Source: JAJPHW01 sp963799065 (lineage in GTDB: Bacteria > Acidobacteriota > Terriglobia > Terriglobales > Acidobacteriaceae). Taken from it: DNA of 64,000 bases. The notes below the pieces were generated by a model. The model was not told the origin of the DNA, made no database searches, and was given only the letters and a program-made list of their open reading frames with translations. The DNA lies in NCBI GenBank assembly GCA_963799065.1, contig CAWCVJ010000003.1, positions 496,001 through 560,000 on the forward strand, in the 5' to 3' direction. Shown piece by piece: positions 16,785-25,278 of this stretch (the first letter of the stretch is position 1; each line of letters opens with the position of its first letter). A program made the translations under genes and the position numbers.

Positions 16785-17579
16785 CTAGAGCAGATCAAAT
16801 GCCGTAACGATGCCTATGGGCGTTTTATATTCGACTCCTTCCCCTTGGCTCACGAGTATTGGGCTTTGATCCTCGATGAGCATGCGGAGCGCCTGCTCCA
16901 GAGGAGCGCCGACCGGACAGAACCTTGCGTTCCGCCGGGACAATGCGGCATCCGACAGGCTCTGATTGAGGCGGGTCCCACGCTCGCTCTGTTCTGTTCC
17001 AAGGTAAGAGGCGATCTCGATGTCTGATACCAGGCACCACCCGGAATCGCTTCTCACGGGCAAGAACGAGAAGGAGCTGGTTAGCATTTGCTGCCGAATG
17101 TGGCTGATTGGCTGCCACATCTCCGCGCAAATCGGATTTCGCACCATGTAATCACCAACGACTAAGGAATCAAGGGTTCGTAACAAAGCGTCCTCCAGGA
17201 TCAATGAAAGTTCGATTGCGTGACGAGTGAGGCGACGAGCGACGGCGCCTTGATGCATCGCGTCGTTACGCCCTTCTCTGACAAGCTCGTAGAGTAAAGA
17301 GAAAGGAGTGTGAACGTCCCTGTGCTGGCGGGTAACACTTTCTGCGAGCGGTGACACACTGGCGACCTCTTCGATCTTTTCCTTGTACCGGCCAAGTCCG
17401 GCGGCGTTCCCGTACAGAAAGCTTCCTAGCCTCTCGACGACTTGGATAATTTCATCGAAGGCCTCTGAATCACGAAGCGCGTTTTGCCGGGCCTCGCGCA
17501 ATTGGCTTGCGAACGAGACGGCGACCCTACCGTCTAAAAGACCACCTCGAGCTCTGGCGGCACCTGCGTTTAGGGACAC
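16785..17579 (-). CDS. CBS-domain protein with helical N-terminal domain carrying an Rx4H motif (HEPN-like)
   Basis: A 264-residue soluble protein in two parts. Residues 1-140 are helical and contain VREGRNDAMHQG: R104-N105-x3-H109 fits the Rx4-6H catalytic motif of HEPN ribonuclease domains, where a polar residue usually follows the arginine. Residues about 141-264 look like a CBS pair (VGDYMVRNPICAEMWQPISHIRQQM, interrupted here; later APLEQALRMLIEDQSPILV and TPIGIVTAFDLL), which usually binds adenine nucleotides. Start is a GTG with AGAGG upstream. It lies 82 bases upstream of the orphan BrnA-like gene on the same strand. The HEPN assignment is inferred from motif and helix content only. 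Confidence 0.6.
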   Translation of the reverse strand: MSLNAGAARARGGLLDGRVAVSFASQLREARQNALRDSEAFDEIIQVVERLGSFLYGNAAGLGRYKEKIEEVASVSPLAESVTRQHRDVHTPFSLLYELVREGRNDAMHQGAVARRLTRHAIELSLILEDALLRTLDSLVVGDYMVRNPICAEMWQPISHIRQQMLTSSFSFLPVRSDSGWCLVSDIEIASYLGTEQSERGTRLNQSLSDAALSRRNARFCPVGAPLEQALRMLIEDQSPILVSQGEGVEYKTPIGIVTAFDLL

Positions 17580-17737
17580 TAATAACCTCTGTTGACTCGT
17601 GGCACACTAAAAATCAGCCTGGAGGGTAACGTGGCCGCAGCCCTTAACGGTAGATTACGGATGTAATTCTCGAAGTGCTGATTCGGGGGCCGGCCCCGCC
17701 GCGAAACTTTCCCGCGCCGCCGATACTCTAAACTGGA

Positions 17738-18964
17738 GTGGTGAGCTTTTCCTTCATTCGATCCCTGAGACTTGCGGCCTCACTCGCGTTCTTAGCCCTA
17801 GTTGCGTCGCTTTCCTTCGCTACGGATGCCAAGCCTGCCGCTGCTCCCCCCATTCTGCCTAAGCAATTCTCCGGCTGGACCGCGGCTTCGACCCAAGCCA
17901 GCACCAGTCCCACATCTGCCGATCCGGTTAATGCGGCTTTGCTTGCTGAGTATGGATTCACCGACTTTGAGGGGGCGACTTACACTCGCGACGGCAACAC
18001 GCTGACGGTCAAGGCGGCGCGCTTTGCCGATGCCAGCGGAGCTTATGGCGCGTTCACGTTCTACAAGCTGCCGCAGATGCAGAACGAAAAAATCGGCGGC
18101 CAGGCGGCGTCGCTGAATGAGCGCGTGCTCTTCTATCAGGGCAACGTGCTGGTGGACGCGGTGTTTCAGAAGCTCACGGCGATGTCCGCGGCGGAGTTGC
18201 GCGAGTTGGCGGCGGCGATTCCCGCCCCGCCCGGCAACACCGGCAATCTGCCGAGTCTGCCGGCGTATCTCCCGAAGGAGTCCTATGAGAAGAACAGCGC
18301 GAAATACATCATGGGGCCTGTGGGTCTGGATCACGCCAACGATGGTCGCAATGGCGCGACAATTTCCGCGCAGCTCGTCGATTTCGGCGCGGGCGCGGAA
18401 GTTGCGTTGGGAAACTACGCCACATCGACCGGCGATGCCACGCTGATGCTGATCTCGTATCCTACGCCGCAGATTGCAGCGGATCATTTACGCAAGATTG
18501 AATCAAGCTTTCCACCCGGCAACTCACAGGCGATTTTCGATAAACGTACCGGACCAATCGTCGTCGTCGTCTCAGGAAATATTTCGAGCAGCGAAGCCAA
18601 GGCTCTGCTTGCGTCCGTCACTTACGAAGCCGACGTGACGTGGAACGAGAACACGCACTTCACCAAGAAAGATAACGTCGCAAACTTGCTGGTGAACGTG
18701 ATCGTGCTCTGCGGAATTATTTTGGGCTTCGCAATCGCCGTCGGAGTGGCTTTCGGAGGGGTTCGCATCATGGTGAAGCGCCTCTGGCCCGACCGGTTCT
18801 TCGATCGCCCCGAGGACGTGGAATTGGTCTCGCTGCATCTCTCCGATCAAGGCCCGAGAGGGCGAGAATCGGCCCCGAAGGGCGTTAAACCGAACAATTC
18901 AAGCGAGTTAGACGTGGAAGTCGTCATTATTGAGCGCTCTTCGAGGGATGAGCCGACCTGTTAA
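17738..18964 (+). CDS. DUF6599-like exported/membrane-anchored protein
   Basis: A 408-residue protein with a signal peptide (residues 1-28, ASLAFLALVASLSFA), an extracytoplasmic region of about 290 residues (PKQFSGWTAA, then EYGFTDFEGATYTR, KYIMGPVGLD) and one membrane segment near 325-350 (LLVNVIVLCGIILGFAIAVG), followed by a charged cytoplasmic tail. It resembles the DUF6599 family common in Acidobacteriota, of unknown function. Tandem GTG codons at 17738 and 17741 are both possible starts. It is separated from its neighbours by more than 150 bases on both sides and is probably monocistronic. Confidence 0.75.
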   Translation: MVSFSFIRSLRLAASLAFLALVASLSFATDAKPAAAPPILPKQFSGWTAASTQASTSPTSADPVNAALLAEYGFTDFEGATYTRDGNTLTVKAARFADASGAYGAFTFYKLPQMQNEKIGGQAASLNERVLFYQGNVLVDAVFQKLTAMSAAELRELAAAIPAPPGNTGNLPSLPAYLPKESYEKNSAKYIMGPVGLDHANDGRNGATISAQLVDFGAGAEVALGNYATSTGDATLMLISYPTPQIAADHLRKIESSFPPGNSQAIFDKRTGPIVVVVSGNISSSEAKALLASVTYEADVTWNENTHFTKKDNVANLLVNVIVLCGIILGFAIAVGVAFGGVRIMVKRLWPDRFFDRPEDVELVSLHLSDQGPRGRESAPKGVKPNNSSELDVEVVIIERSSRDEPTC

Positions 18965-19014
18965 CTTTTTTGTTAAGTGATTGATAATAAAGCCATTTAT
19001 TTCTGACAAAACTG

Positions 19015-19043
19015 TTGACACACCCTCGGCTGGCTCATAATAT
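19015..19043 (+). promoter_or_regulatory. sigma-70 type promoter of a short non-coding unit
   Basis: Consensus -35 TTGACA (19015-19020) and -10 TAATAT (19038-19043) are spaced by exactly 17 bases. No open reading frame follows on this strand for over 3 kb; an intrinsic terminator ends the unit about 90 bases on. Confidence 0.7.
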
Positions 19044-19049
19044 CTTGCC

Positions 19050-19137
19050 AGAAAGTTTTGACGGCGATTTACCTCCGTTAGGACTATTCTCCCTTGAAAG
19101 AAAAGGCCACCTTTTGCCGGGTGGTCTTTTCGTTTTT
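19050..19137 (+). ncRNA. candidate small RNA of about 88 nt
   Basis: The segment from the expected start point to the terminator is about 88 bases and has no start codon with a ribosome-binding site. It contains a small hairpin (ACGG...CCGT, 19061-19079) whose loop exposes ACCTCC, able to pair with Shine-Dalgarno sequences, and ends in a strong terminator. I cannot assign it to an Rfam family by eye; the Acidobacteriota-specific acido-1 motif is worth comparing. Confidence 0.5.
19100..19137. terminator. bidirectional intrinsic terminator
   Basis: The 12-bp stem GAAAAGGCCACC/GGTGGTCTTTTC (one G-U) with an 8-base loop is followed by GTTTTT on the plus strand; on the minus strand TTTC follows, so it can also end the ABC-transporter operon coming from the right. 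Confidence 0.8.
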
Positions 19138-19192
19138 AAGCGAAGAGGTATGGGCTGACGAGGGGGATTGAATCTCGCGAAAGGAAGATTTT

Positions 19193-19963
19193 CTAGGCTG
19201 CGACCAATCCCCACTTGAGACGGAGGCGATGTTCGATGGTTTTGAAAACCAATCCGTCGACCACGTATCCGATGGCGATGATTAAGATCATGACCGCGAT
19301 GACCTGGCTCATGTCGTTGAGGTCGCGGCCCATCATGAGGAGTTGACCGAGGCCCAGACTGATGAAGATCATCTCGCCCGAAATAAGAGAGCGCCAGGCA
19401 AAAGCCCATCCCTGTTTAAGACCCGAAACAATGAAAGGAAGGCTGGCGGGGAGGAGCACATACCAAAAGAGAGGAAATCCGCGCGCGCCAAGATTGCGTC
19501 CAGCCATGCTGTAGATTTTCGGCATCTGCTTGCGGCCGTCTTCCATGGCGATGGTGACGGACAGGAGAGAACCCATGACGACCACGAACAGGATCGCTTT
19601 TTCGGTCAGGCCGAACCAGAGCACGGCTAGGGGAAGCCAGCAGATGCTGGGGAGACTTTGGAGGCTGACCAACAGTCCGCCCAGAGTCTCTTCGAGGAAT
19701 TTACTGCTGGCAACGGCCAGACCGAGAATCATGCCGAGAACGATGGAGAGTCCATAACCGAGCAGCATGCGCCTCATACTGACGGAGATCGCGATCCAGA
19801 AGCTGTGATCGGCGAAGCCGGCGCGGAGCGAATCGAACACTCCCCAGGGTGTGGGGAAAACATACGGCGGCCATATTTTAAGGGCGGCCAGCAGCCACCA
19901 CAGGCCAATTAAGGCGGCATAAAAGAGTGAGTGGCGGAGAAGCTTTCGGGCAGCCTGGTTCAT
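19193..19963 (-). CDS. ABC transporter permease, SsuC/TauC-like
   Basis: A 256-residue inner-membrane permease with about six membrane segments. The family loop for contact with the ATPase is visible as MEDGRKQMPKIYSMAGRNLG (EAA motif) followed by PASLPFIVSGLKQGWAFAWR. This pattern is typical of nitrate/sulfonate/taurine uptake permeases (BPD_transp_1). The start overlaps the end of the ATPase gene by 4 bases, so the two are translationally coupled. It is the last gene of a four-gene operon and is followed by the bidirectional terminator at 19100-19137. Confidence 0.88.
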   Translation of the reverse strand: MNQAARKLLRHSLFYAALIGLWWLLAALKIWPPYVFPTPWGVFDSLRAGFADHSFWIAISVSMRRMLLGYGLSIVLGMILGLAVASSKFLEETLGGLLVSLQSLPSICWLPLAVLWFGLTEKAILFVVVMGSLLSVTIAMEDGRKQMPKIYSMAGRNLGARGFPLFWYVLLPASLPFIVSGLKQGWAFAWRSLISGEMIFISLGLGQLLMMGRDLNDMSQVIAVMILIIAIGYVVDGLVFKTIEHRLRLKWGLVAA

Positions 19964-20874
19964 GCCCGGTCTCCGCTCAAGGCGTATTGCGCTTCCAAAG
20001 ATTTGTTGATTTCCTCACGCAAGTCATCCAGAATCTCGCGGGCGGCTTTGGCGACGCTCACTTCTTCCAACTGGCGAGGGCGGGGCAGATCGACTTCGTA
20101 TTCCCGTTTGACTTTACCGGGGCGGAAGGTCATCAGCGCAACGCGATCGCCCAAGCGGACGGCTTCACGGACGTTGTGGGTGATGAAAATAATGGTGCTG
20201 CCGGTCTCTTGCCAAATGCGCTCCAGTTCGTCGTGGAGCAGGTCGCGAGTTTGGGCATCGAGGGCGGCGAAAGGCTCGTCCATGAGTAGGACATCGGGTT
20301 GGGTGGCAAGAGCGCGCGCCAGGGCGACGCGTTGACGCATGCCGCCTGAAAGCTGATGGGTATAGCTGTCTTTGAATTGAGCGAGGTGAACCAGACGCAA
20401 GTAATGGTGGGTCTGCTCGATGCGCTCGGGCTGGGGGACACCCTTCATTTTCATGCCGAACTCGACGTTTTGGCCGACCGTGAGCCAGGGAAAGAGTCCG
20501 AGTTCCTGAAAGATGAGGATGCGGTCTGTGCCGGGTCCGCTGACCGGCTTGTCGTCAATGGAAACCTTCCCGGAAGTCGCCGCGTGCAATCCTGCGATGA
20601 GATGGACGAGGGTTGACTTGCCACAGCCTGAGGGACCGACGATGCAGAGAAACTCTCCGGCTTTGACCTTGAGATTGATGTTGTCCAGCGCGAGCAGGCG
20701 CTGGCCTGACGAAGTCTTGTAGCTGAGGGAAATGCCGTCCAGGGAGACCTTCGGCACGGCTGGGTCGGCGTGGCGGAGAGGAACAATGGAGGGCCTGGGG
20801 CGGGCGACCGGGCGACGGGGTCTGTGGCTCTCACTGGGGAACGTGGAATTTGGAGCGGCGGCATTGTGCGTCAT
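19960..20874 (-). CDS. ABC transporter ATP-binding protein, SsuB/TauB-like
   Basis: A 304-residue ATPase with an intact nucleotide-binding domain: Walker A GPSGCGKST, Q-loop (LIFQELGLFPWLTV), signature LSGGMRQRVALARAL, Walker B VLLMDEPFAALD, and the switch His in IIFITHNVREA. The FPWLTV and MRQRV wording matches the nitrate/sulfonate/taurine class. About 40 extra N-terminal residues rich in Pro and Arg precede the usual start and may be untranslated. It overlaps the genes on both sides by 4 bases, ATGA-type coupling. Confidence 0.9.
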   Translation of the reverse strand: MTHNAAAPNSTFPSESHRPRRPVARPRPSIVPLRHADPAVPKVSLDGISLSYKTSSGQRLLALDNINLKVKAGEFLCIVGPSGCGKSTLVHLIAGLHAATSGKVSIDDKPVSGPGTDRILIFQELGLFPWLTVGQNVEFGMKMKGVPQPERIEQTHHYLRLVHLAQFKDSYTHQLSGGMRQRVALARALATQPDVLLMDEPFAALDAQTRDLLHDELERIWQETGSTIIFITHNVREAVRLGDRVALMTFRPGKVKREYEVDLPRPRQLEEVSVAKAAREILDDLREEINKSLEAQYALSGDRA

Positions 20875-21890
20875 GGGATTGGTTTCCTGCCTTTTTCAGT
20901 TAAGACCTGGTTCAATAGCGTTAAGTCATAGATCTTGGATAAGTCGGGCATCTGGCGACCGAGGAAGCCGTTCTCGAAGGCGGCCTTGGCGGAGGAGAGG
21001 AGGGTGTCACGGAGGGGGTCGTAGGTTACTTCCAGCCGGCCGAAAGCCTCGTCCAATTCGGCGGAAGGGATGGCTTTGCCGGTTTCCTTTTGGATTTGCT
21101 GGTTGAGGAGATTCTTAGCATCCCCACTATTATGCTTTATCCAATCGGTTACATCGACATTGGCGGCAAGCCAACGCTTCACCAGATCGGGATGGGCCGC
21201 CAGGAACTTCTGGCTCACGATGATGTTGGTGATGACAAACTGATGGTTGGGCCAGAGATCGCGCTCGTCAAGAAACAATCGGCCATTGCCTTCATGGATG
21301 AGTCGCGTGGCCCAGGGCTCGGGCGCCCAGGAGGCATCGAGCTGCTTCTTAAGGAATAGGGTGAGTTGATCGGGATTCGCGAGGGGGACGACTTGAACAT
21401 CCCCGCCTTTATCGGTGGTTTTGAGTCCATTATTTTTCAGCCAATTACGCAGGGCGACATCTTGCGTGTTGCCCAGTTGGGGAGAGGCAACCTTCTTGCC
21501 GTGAAAGTCGGAGGGTTTCTGAATGCCGGAGTCATTGCGGACGACCAGGGCGACGCCGCCGCTGGCTGCCCCGGAAACGATGCGGAGGGCTTCTCCGTTG
21601 GATCGGACGTAGCCGGCGATGGCGGGGTTGGGGCCGATGTAGGCCATATCGATGGCGCCGGCAAATAGAGCTTCAATGGCGGAAGGGCCGGCATTGAAAC
21701 TGCTCCATTCCACAGCGACCTGGGGACCCATTTGGCGAGCGAAAAAACCATTCGCCTTTCCCACCATGGCCTGGGCATGCGAGATGTTGGGAAATGCGCC
21801 GACGCGAATTTTTGTCTGGGTCCATCCCATCGCACACAAAAACAGGAAAAGCGGGAAAAGGGTCCAAGTCCTGGCTCGAATGAGTAGCAT
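20871..21890 (-). CDS. ABC transporter substrate-binding protein, SsuA-like
   Basis: A 339-residue periplasmic binding protein with a signal peptide (residues 1-24, FLFLCAMGWTQ). The mature part has the SsuA/NMT1-like pattern: IRVGAFPNISHAQAMVGKANGFF, SSFNAGPSAIEALFAGAIDMAYIGPNPA (split here), GKKVASPQLGNTQDVALRNWL and LDASWAPEPWATRL. Ligands in this family include sulfonates, taurine, nitrate and thiamine precursors; which one applies cannot be read from sequence. It sits between a cysteine-free Rrf2 regulator (3-base gap) and the transporter ATPase. Confidence 0.87.
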   Translation of the reverse strand: MLLIRARTWTLFPLFLFLCAMGWTQTKIRVGAFPNISHAQAMVGKANGFFARQMGPQVAVEWSSFNAGPSAIEALFAGAIDMAYIGPNPAIAGYVRSNGEALRIVSGAASGGVALVVRNDSGIQKPSDFHGKKVASPQLGNTQDVALRNWLKNNGLKTTDKGGDVQVVPLANPDQLTLFLKKQLDASWAPEPWATRLIHEGNGRLFLDERDLWPNHQFVITNIIVSQKFLAAHPDLVKRWLAANVDVTDWIKHNSGDAKNLLNQQIQKETGKAIPSAELDEAFGRLEVTYDPLRDTLLSSAKAAFENGFLGRQMPDLSKIYDLTLLNQVLTEKGRKPIP

Positions 21891-21893
21891 CGC

Positions 21894-22406
21894 TTATTCT
21901 TTCGCTTTCAGATTTCCATGGACGACCATGGGCAGAACGTCGAAACGATCCGAGGATTTCTTTTTATGCGACTTCTTGCTCTTAGAACCGACTGGGCCTT
22001 TGGCATTCATAATGTCGGCGAGGGTTGTGCTCTCAAGAATCTTGGCGGCGGAATCGCGGACATCGAGAAACACTTGATAGAGGGCGCGATGTTCGGCGTC
22101 GCGATCGATCAATGTGCGGAGTTGTTCCGCATCTCCGAAGGGCGCGAGCGGTCCGTCGATGAGCCGGATAATTTCCGACAGGCGAATCTCCGACGGTGCA
22201 CGGCGCAGTTGATATCCACCTTTCGCTCCGCGAACGCTCTCCACCATTCGCGCATTCTTGAGTTCCAGCAGAATCAGTTCCAGAAATTTTTCCGGCAGTC
22301 CTTCCTCATAAGCAATGTCGCGGATGCGGATTGCGCCCTGGTTATAGCGGCGCGCCAGCATCATCATGGACTGCAATCCGTAGAGACCCTTCTGCGAGAT
22401 CTTCAT
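21894..22406 (-). CDS. Rrf2-family transcriptional regulator without Fe-S cysteines (CymR-like)
   Basis: A 170-residue winged-helix regulator: MKISQKGLYGLQSMMMLAR, IRIRDIAYEEGLPEKFLELIL and the RGAKGGYQLRR wing are diagnostic of Rrf2. There is no cysteine in the whole protein, so it cannot hold the [2Fe-2S] cluster of IscR or NsrR; in this it resembles CymR, the sulfur regulator that works with cysteine synthase. It is the first gene of the sulfonate-type ABC operon, which supports a sulfur-related role. The tail is unusually lysine-rich (SKSKKSHKKKSSDRF). GAGGA before the ATG at 22406 decides the start. Confidence 0.82.
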   Translation of the reverse strand: MKISQKGLYGLQSMMMLARRYNQGAIRIRDIAYEEGLPEKFLELILLELKNARMVESVRGAKGGYQLRRAPSEIRLSEIIRLIDGPLAPFGDAEQLRTLIDRDAEHRALYQVFLDVRDSAAKILESTTLADIMNAKGPVGSKSKKSHKKKSSDRFDVLPMVVHGNLKAKE

Positions 22407-22615
22407 AGTATCCTCATCTTGCCATAAACCTGATTGGATTGATAGGGTTTCCACGGCAAACTATTGTTGCAATTCAATGTCCGCGTCATGACAGACGCCC
22501 ATGTCTAAGTGCTTTTGCCAGTTCGAGTTTGGAATCGGTCCACCGAAAGGAGCAGACGGAGTATGCAGAAGTTTGCAATGTCCTTCTCCTTGCCCCTAAA
22601 ATGGCACCGTTCTGT

Positions 22616-22645
22616 GATCGTCGAGACCATGATCGTCGAAACCAT
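22616..22645 (+). repeat. two tandem 15-bp repeats before the kinase start
   Basis: GATCGTCGAGACCAT is followed directly by GATCGTCGAAACCAT, one mismatch apart. The pair ends 12 bases before the kinase ATG, in the 250-base divergent region between the Rrf2 operon and the kinase gene. No other clear signal was seen in that region. Confidence 0.7.
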
Positions 22646-22657
22646 AGCGGCGAAAGC

Positions 22658-24224
22658 ATGATCGGCGAAATCGTCTCGCACTACCGCATTGTCGAGAAGC
22701 TTGGTGGCGGCGGTATGGGTGTCGTCTACAAGGCGGAAGACACCGACCTTGGCCGTTTCGTCGCGCTCAAGTTTCTGCCGGAAGATGTAGCGCAAGACCC
22801 GCAAGCACTGGAACGCTTCCGACGGGAAGCTCGCGCTGCTTCGGCCCTCAACCATCCCAATATTTGCACGATCTACGAAATCGGCAAGCATGAAGGGCAT
22901 TCATTCATCGCCATGGAGTTTTTGGATGGCATGACGCTGAAGCATCGCATTGCTGGCCGCCCGCTGGAAACCGAGTTGATCCTATCGCTGGCCATCGAGA
23001 TTGCGGACGCGCTCGACGCTGCGCACTCGGAAGGCATCATCCACCGCGACGTCAAACCCGCCAATATCTTTGTCACTAGGCGTGGACACGCCAAGATTCT
23101 GGATTTCGGGTTGGCGAAGGTCTCTACGAGGTCGGAAGGCGTTGGGTTAAGTGCGACGACGGTAGACTCCGAGGAACACCTCACCAGCCCCGGCTCGGCG
23201 CTCGGCACGGTGGCTTACATGTCGCCAGAGCAGGCGCGGGCCAAAGAGTTGGACGCTCGCAGCGACCTGTTTTCGTTCGGAGTGTTGTTGTACGAGATGG
23301 CGACCGGCGCTTTGCCGTTTCGAGGCGAGAGTTCCGCAGTCATCTTCAAAGCCATACTTGACGCGGCTCCCACATCGGCGGTGCGGCTGAATCCCGATGT
23401 GCCTGCAGAACTGGAACGAATCATCGCAAAGGCGCTGGAGAAAGACCGCAGCCTGCGCTATCAACACGCGGACACCGAGGCGTATCGCGGTCATCTCGGC
23501 AAGGCTAGGGAATTGACGAAGCAAGCCGTGGACTCTGCTGTGCGAGTGGACAACAAAGAGAGTGGGGCGTTTTATTTGGCGCACTCCGCCCTTCAGCACG
23601 CGGCTTACGGCAATGCGGCTGAAGCACGGCGGCTAGCAGCCGAGGCTCTGAAGCTTGCTCCGGCGAGTCTCGGCGCAGTCGCCGAAGCCGCACTTGCGTA
23701 TGCCGTGGCGGGCGACACGGCACGAGGAGATTCATCCGCGCAGGATTTAGAGAAATGGTTCCCACTCGATACCCAGGTGCAATCCGCTTTGGCTGCCTAC
23801 GATTCGGGCTCAAATGGCGCTGGATGGAAAGTATCCGGCGGCAGCCATGAGTGCTCTGCAACCGGCCTCTCCCATTGAGTTGGGCGAGACTCCCTTCGGC
23901 AACAATATTTCTTGCCTCTATCACCTATATGTCCGCGGGCAGTCATATTTGGCAGCTGGACAAGGCAGTGCCGCCGCCACGGAGTTTCAGAAGATTATCG
24001 ACCACCGGGGTATTGTTTGGAACTGCTGGACGGGAGCGTTGGCGCATCTGGGAGTGGCTCGGGCGAATGCACTCCAAGCCAGAACGTCGCAGGGCGCGGA
24101 TGCCGATGCGGCCCGCGTTCGGGCGCTCGCTGCCCACACAGATTTTCTCACACTATGGAAGGACGCCGACCCGGACATTCCCATCCTAAAGCATGCCAAA
24201 GCAGAGTACGCGAAGTTGCAGTGA
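22658..24224 (+). pseudogene. Ser/Thr protein kinase, internally deleted and frameshifted
   Basis: The first 270 codons encode a full Hanks-type kinase domain: glycine loop KLGGGGMGVVYKAED, catalytic Lys in VALKFL, HRDVKPANIF, DFGLAK and YMSPEQARAKELDARSD. Just after LRYQHA (about 23470) the sequence jumps into the last part of a TPR-like tail (DTEAYRGHLGKARELTKQ); the usual juxtamembrane, membrane-spanning and most sensor sequence is missing. At 23786 an extra G shifts the frame; without it the reading continues to 24224 (LWLPTIRAQMALDGKYP ... EYAKLQ). As read, translation stops at 23878. A soluble active kinase fragment remains conceivable. Its convergent neighbour is a PP2C phosphatase. 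Confidence 0.75.
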
Positions 24225-24272
24225 AGGGGACATCCCCTCCACCTGCCGGGCTAGAGATTTTGCCATACGATC

Positions 24273-25088
24273 TTAGCCAACTGCCAGAATCATTGCCGTA
24301 ATATTGTCCGGGCCACCGCGCTCCCTCGCCAGCCTGACTAGTTTTTCCGCAGCGAATTGCGGTGATTGCTCACTGACTGCGTGCTGTATCTCTACTTCAG
24401 AAATCATTCCCCAGAGCCCGTCGCTGCATAATAGCAACGCGTCTCCCGATTGGAGGCCGGTCGGTTCCAACGGAACCTGCGGGATCAATTCAGCGCCAGC
24501 TCCTAATGCCGCCGTCAATATGTTTCTTTGCGGATGGGTTTCCGCTTCCTCGGCATTGATCAAGCCATTCTCGACGAGGCGGCTGACATAGGAGTCGTCG
24601 CGCGTGAGGCGGGAAATCTGAGGACCGCGAATGAAGTAGAGGCGGCTGTCGCCGACGTGGGCAAAATGAAGTTGGTAGCCGCTCGCGTCATCGCCGACCA
24701 GCGCGAGGGCGGTGCAAGTCGTGCCCATGCCGTGCAGCCGGAGCTCCATGCGCTGTTTTTCGCGGATGTGCTCATGCGCCTTGATGATGCCTTCCGCCAG
24801 CGGAGTCTGGCGATCCGGGCCATCGTCGGCGGCGTAGACGCGCTCGACGACTTCGACCGCGAGGCGGCTGGCTTCTTCGCCGCCCTGATAGCCGCCCATG
24901 CCGTCGGCAACGATGGCGAGGCGTCCTTTGCGGAGAAAATCGGCGTCGCTTTGCGGCTCCCAATAACCCCAGGAGTCCTCGTTATTTTCGCGCTGGCAGC
25001 CGAGATCGCTGAGCACAGCCAGCGAGACGCCGGGGCGAACGCGAAGTGGCTCAGCGCCTGTATTCCCGCCGGTCACTTCGCCCGTCAC
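24273..25088 (-). CDS. PP2C-family serine/threonine phosphatase
   Basis: A 271-residue soluble PPM/PP2C phosphatase that removes phosphate from Ser/Thr and needs Mn2+ or Mg2+. Metal-site and core motifs are intact: RENNEDSWG, VADGMGGYQGGE, GMGTTCTALAL, FAHVGDSRLYF, LLLCSDGLWG and GGPDNIT. Length is normal. It faces the degraded kinase gene, 48 bases away, a pairing that suggests it once reversed that kinase; other kinases (such as the one at 55435) could be its targets today. Confidence 0.92.
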   Translation of the reverse strand: MTGEVTGGNTGAEPLRVRPGVSLAVLSDLGCQRENNEDSWGYWEPQSDADFLRKGRLAIVADGMGGYQGGEEASRLAVEVVERVYAADDGPDRQTPLAEGIIKAHEHIREKQRMELRLHGMGTTCTALALVGDDASGYQLHFAHVGDSRLYFIRGPQISRLTRDDSYVSRLVENGLINAEEAETHPQRNILTAALGAGAELIPQVPLEPTGLQSGDALLLCSDGLWGMISEVEIQHAVSEQSPQFAAEKLVRLARERGGPDNITAMILAVG

Positions 25089-25278
25089 TTCATCCTTCTG
25101 CGCCAGCGTAATGCCCTCCTACAAGTGCGGAATCCCTGACTTTTTTGCGACTAGAAACTGTATCACGAGAATGACATTTGTCACCGCGCTGGAATGATCT
25201 TCTCCACTACACGGATTCCCGCTCAGGAGCGATTCTCTATGTGTGGCTGGCAGCTCAAAGAATTTCAAAGGAGCGATT

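Noticed and set aside
16118..17640. integrative element inserted at the tRNA
   Set aside because: No integrase and no direct repeat of the tRNA 3' end was found downstream, so only a small accessory patch is claimed.
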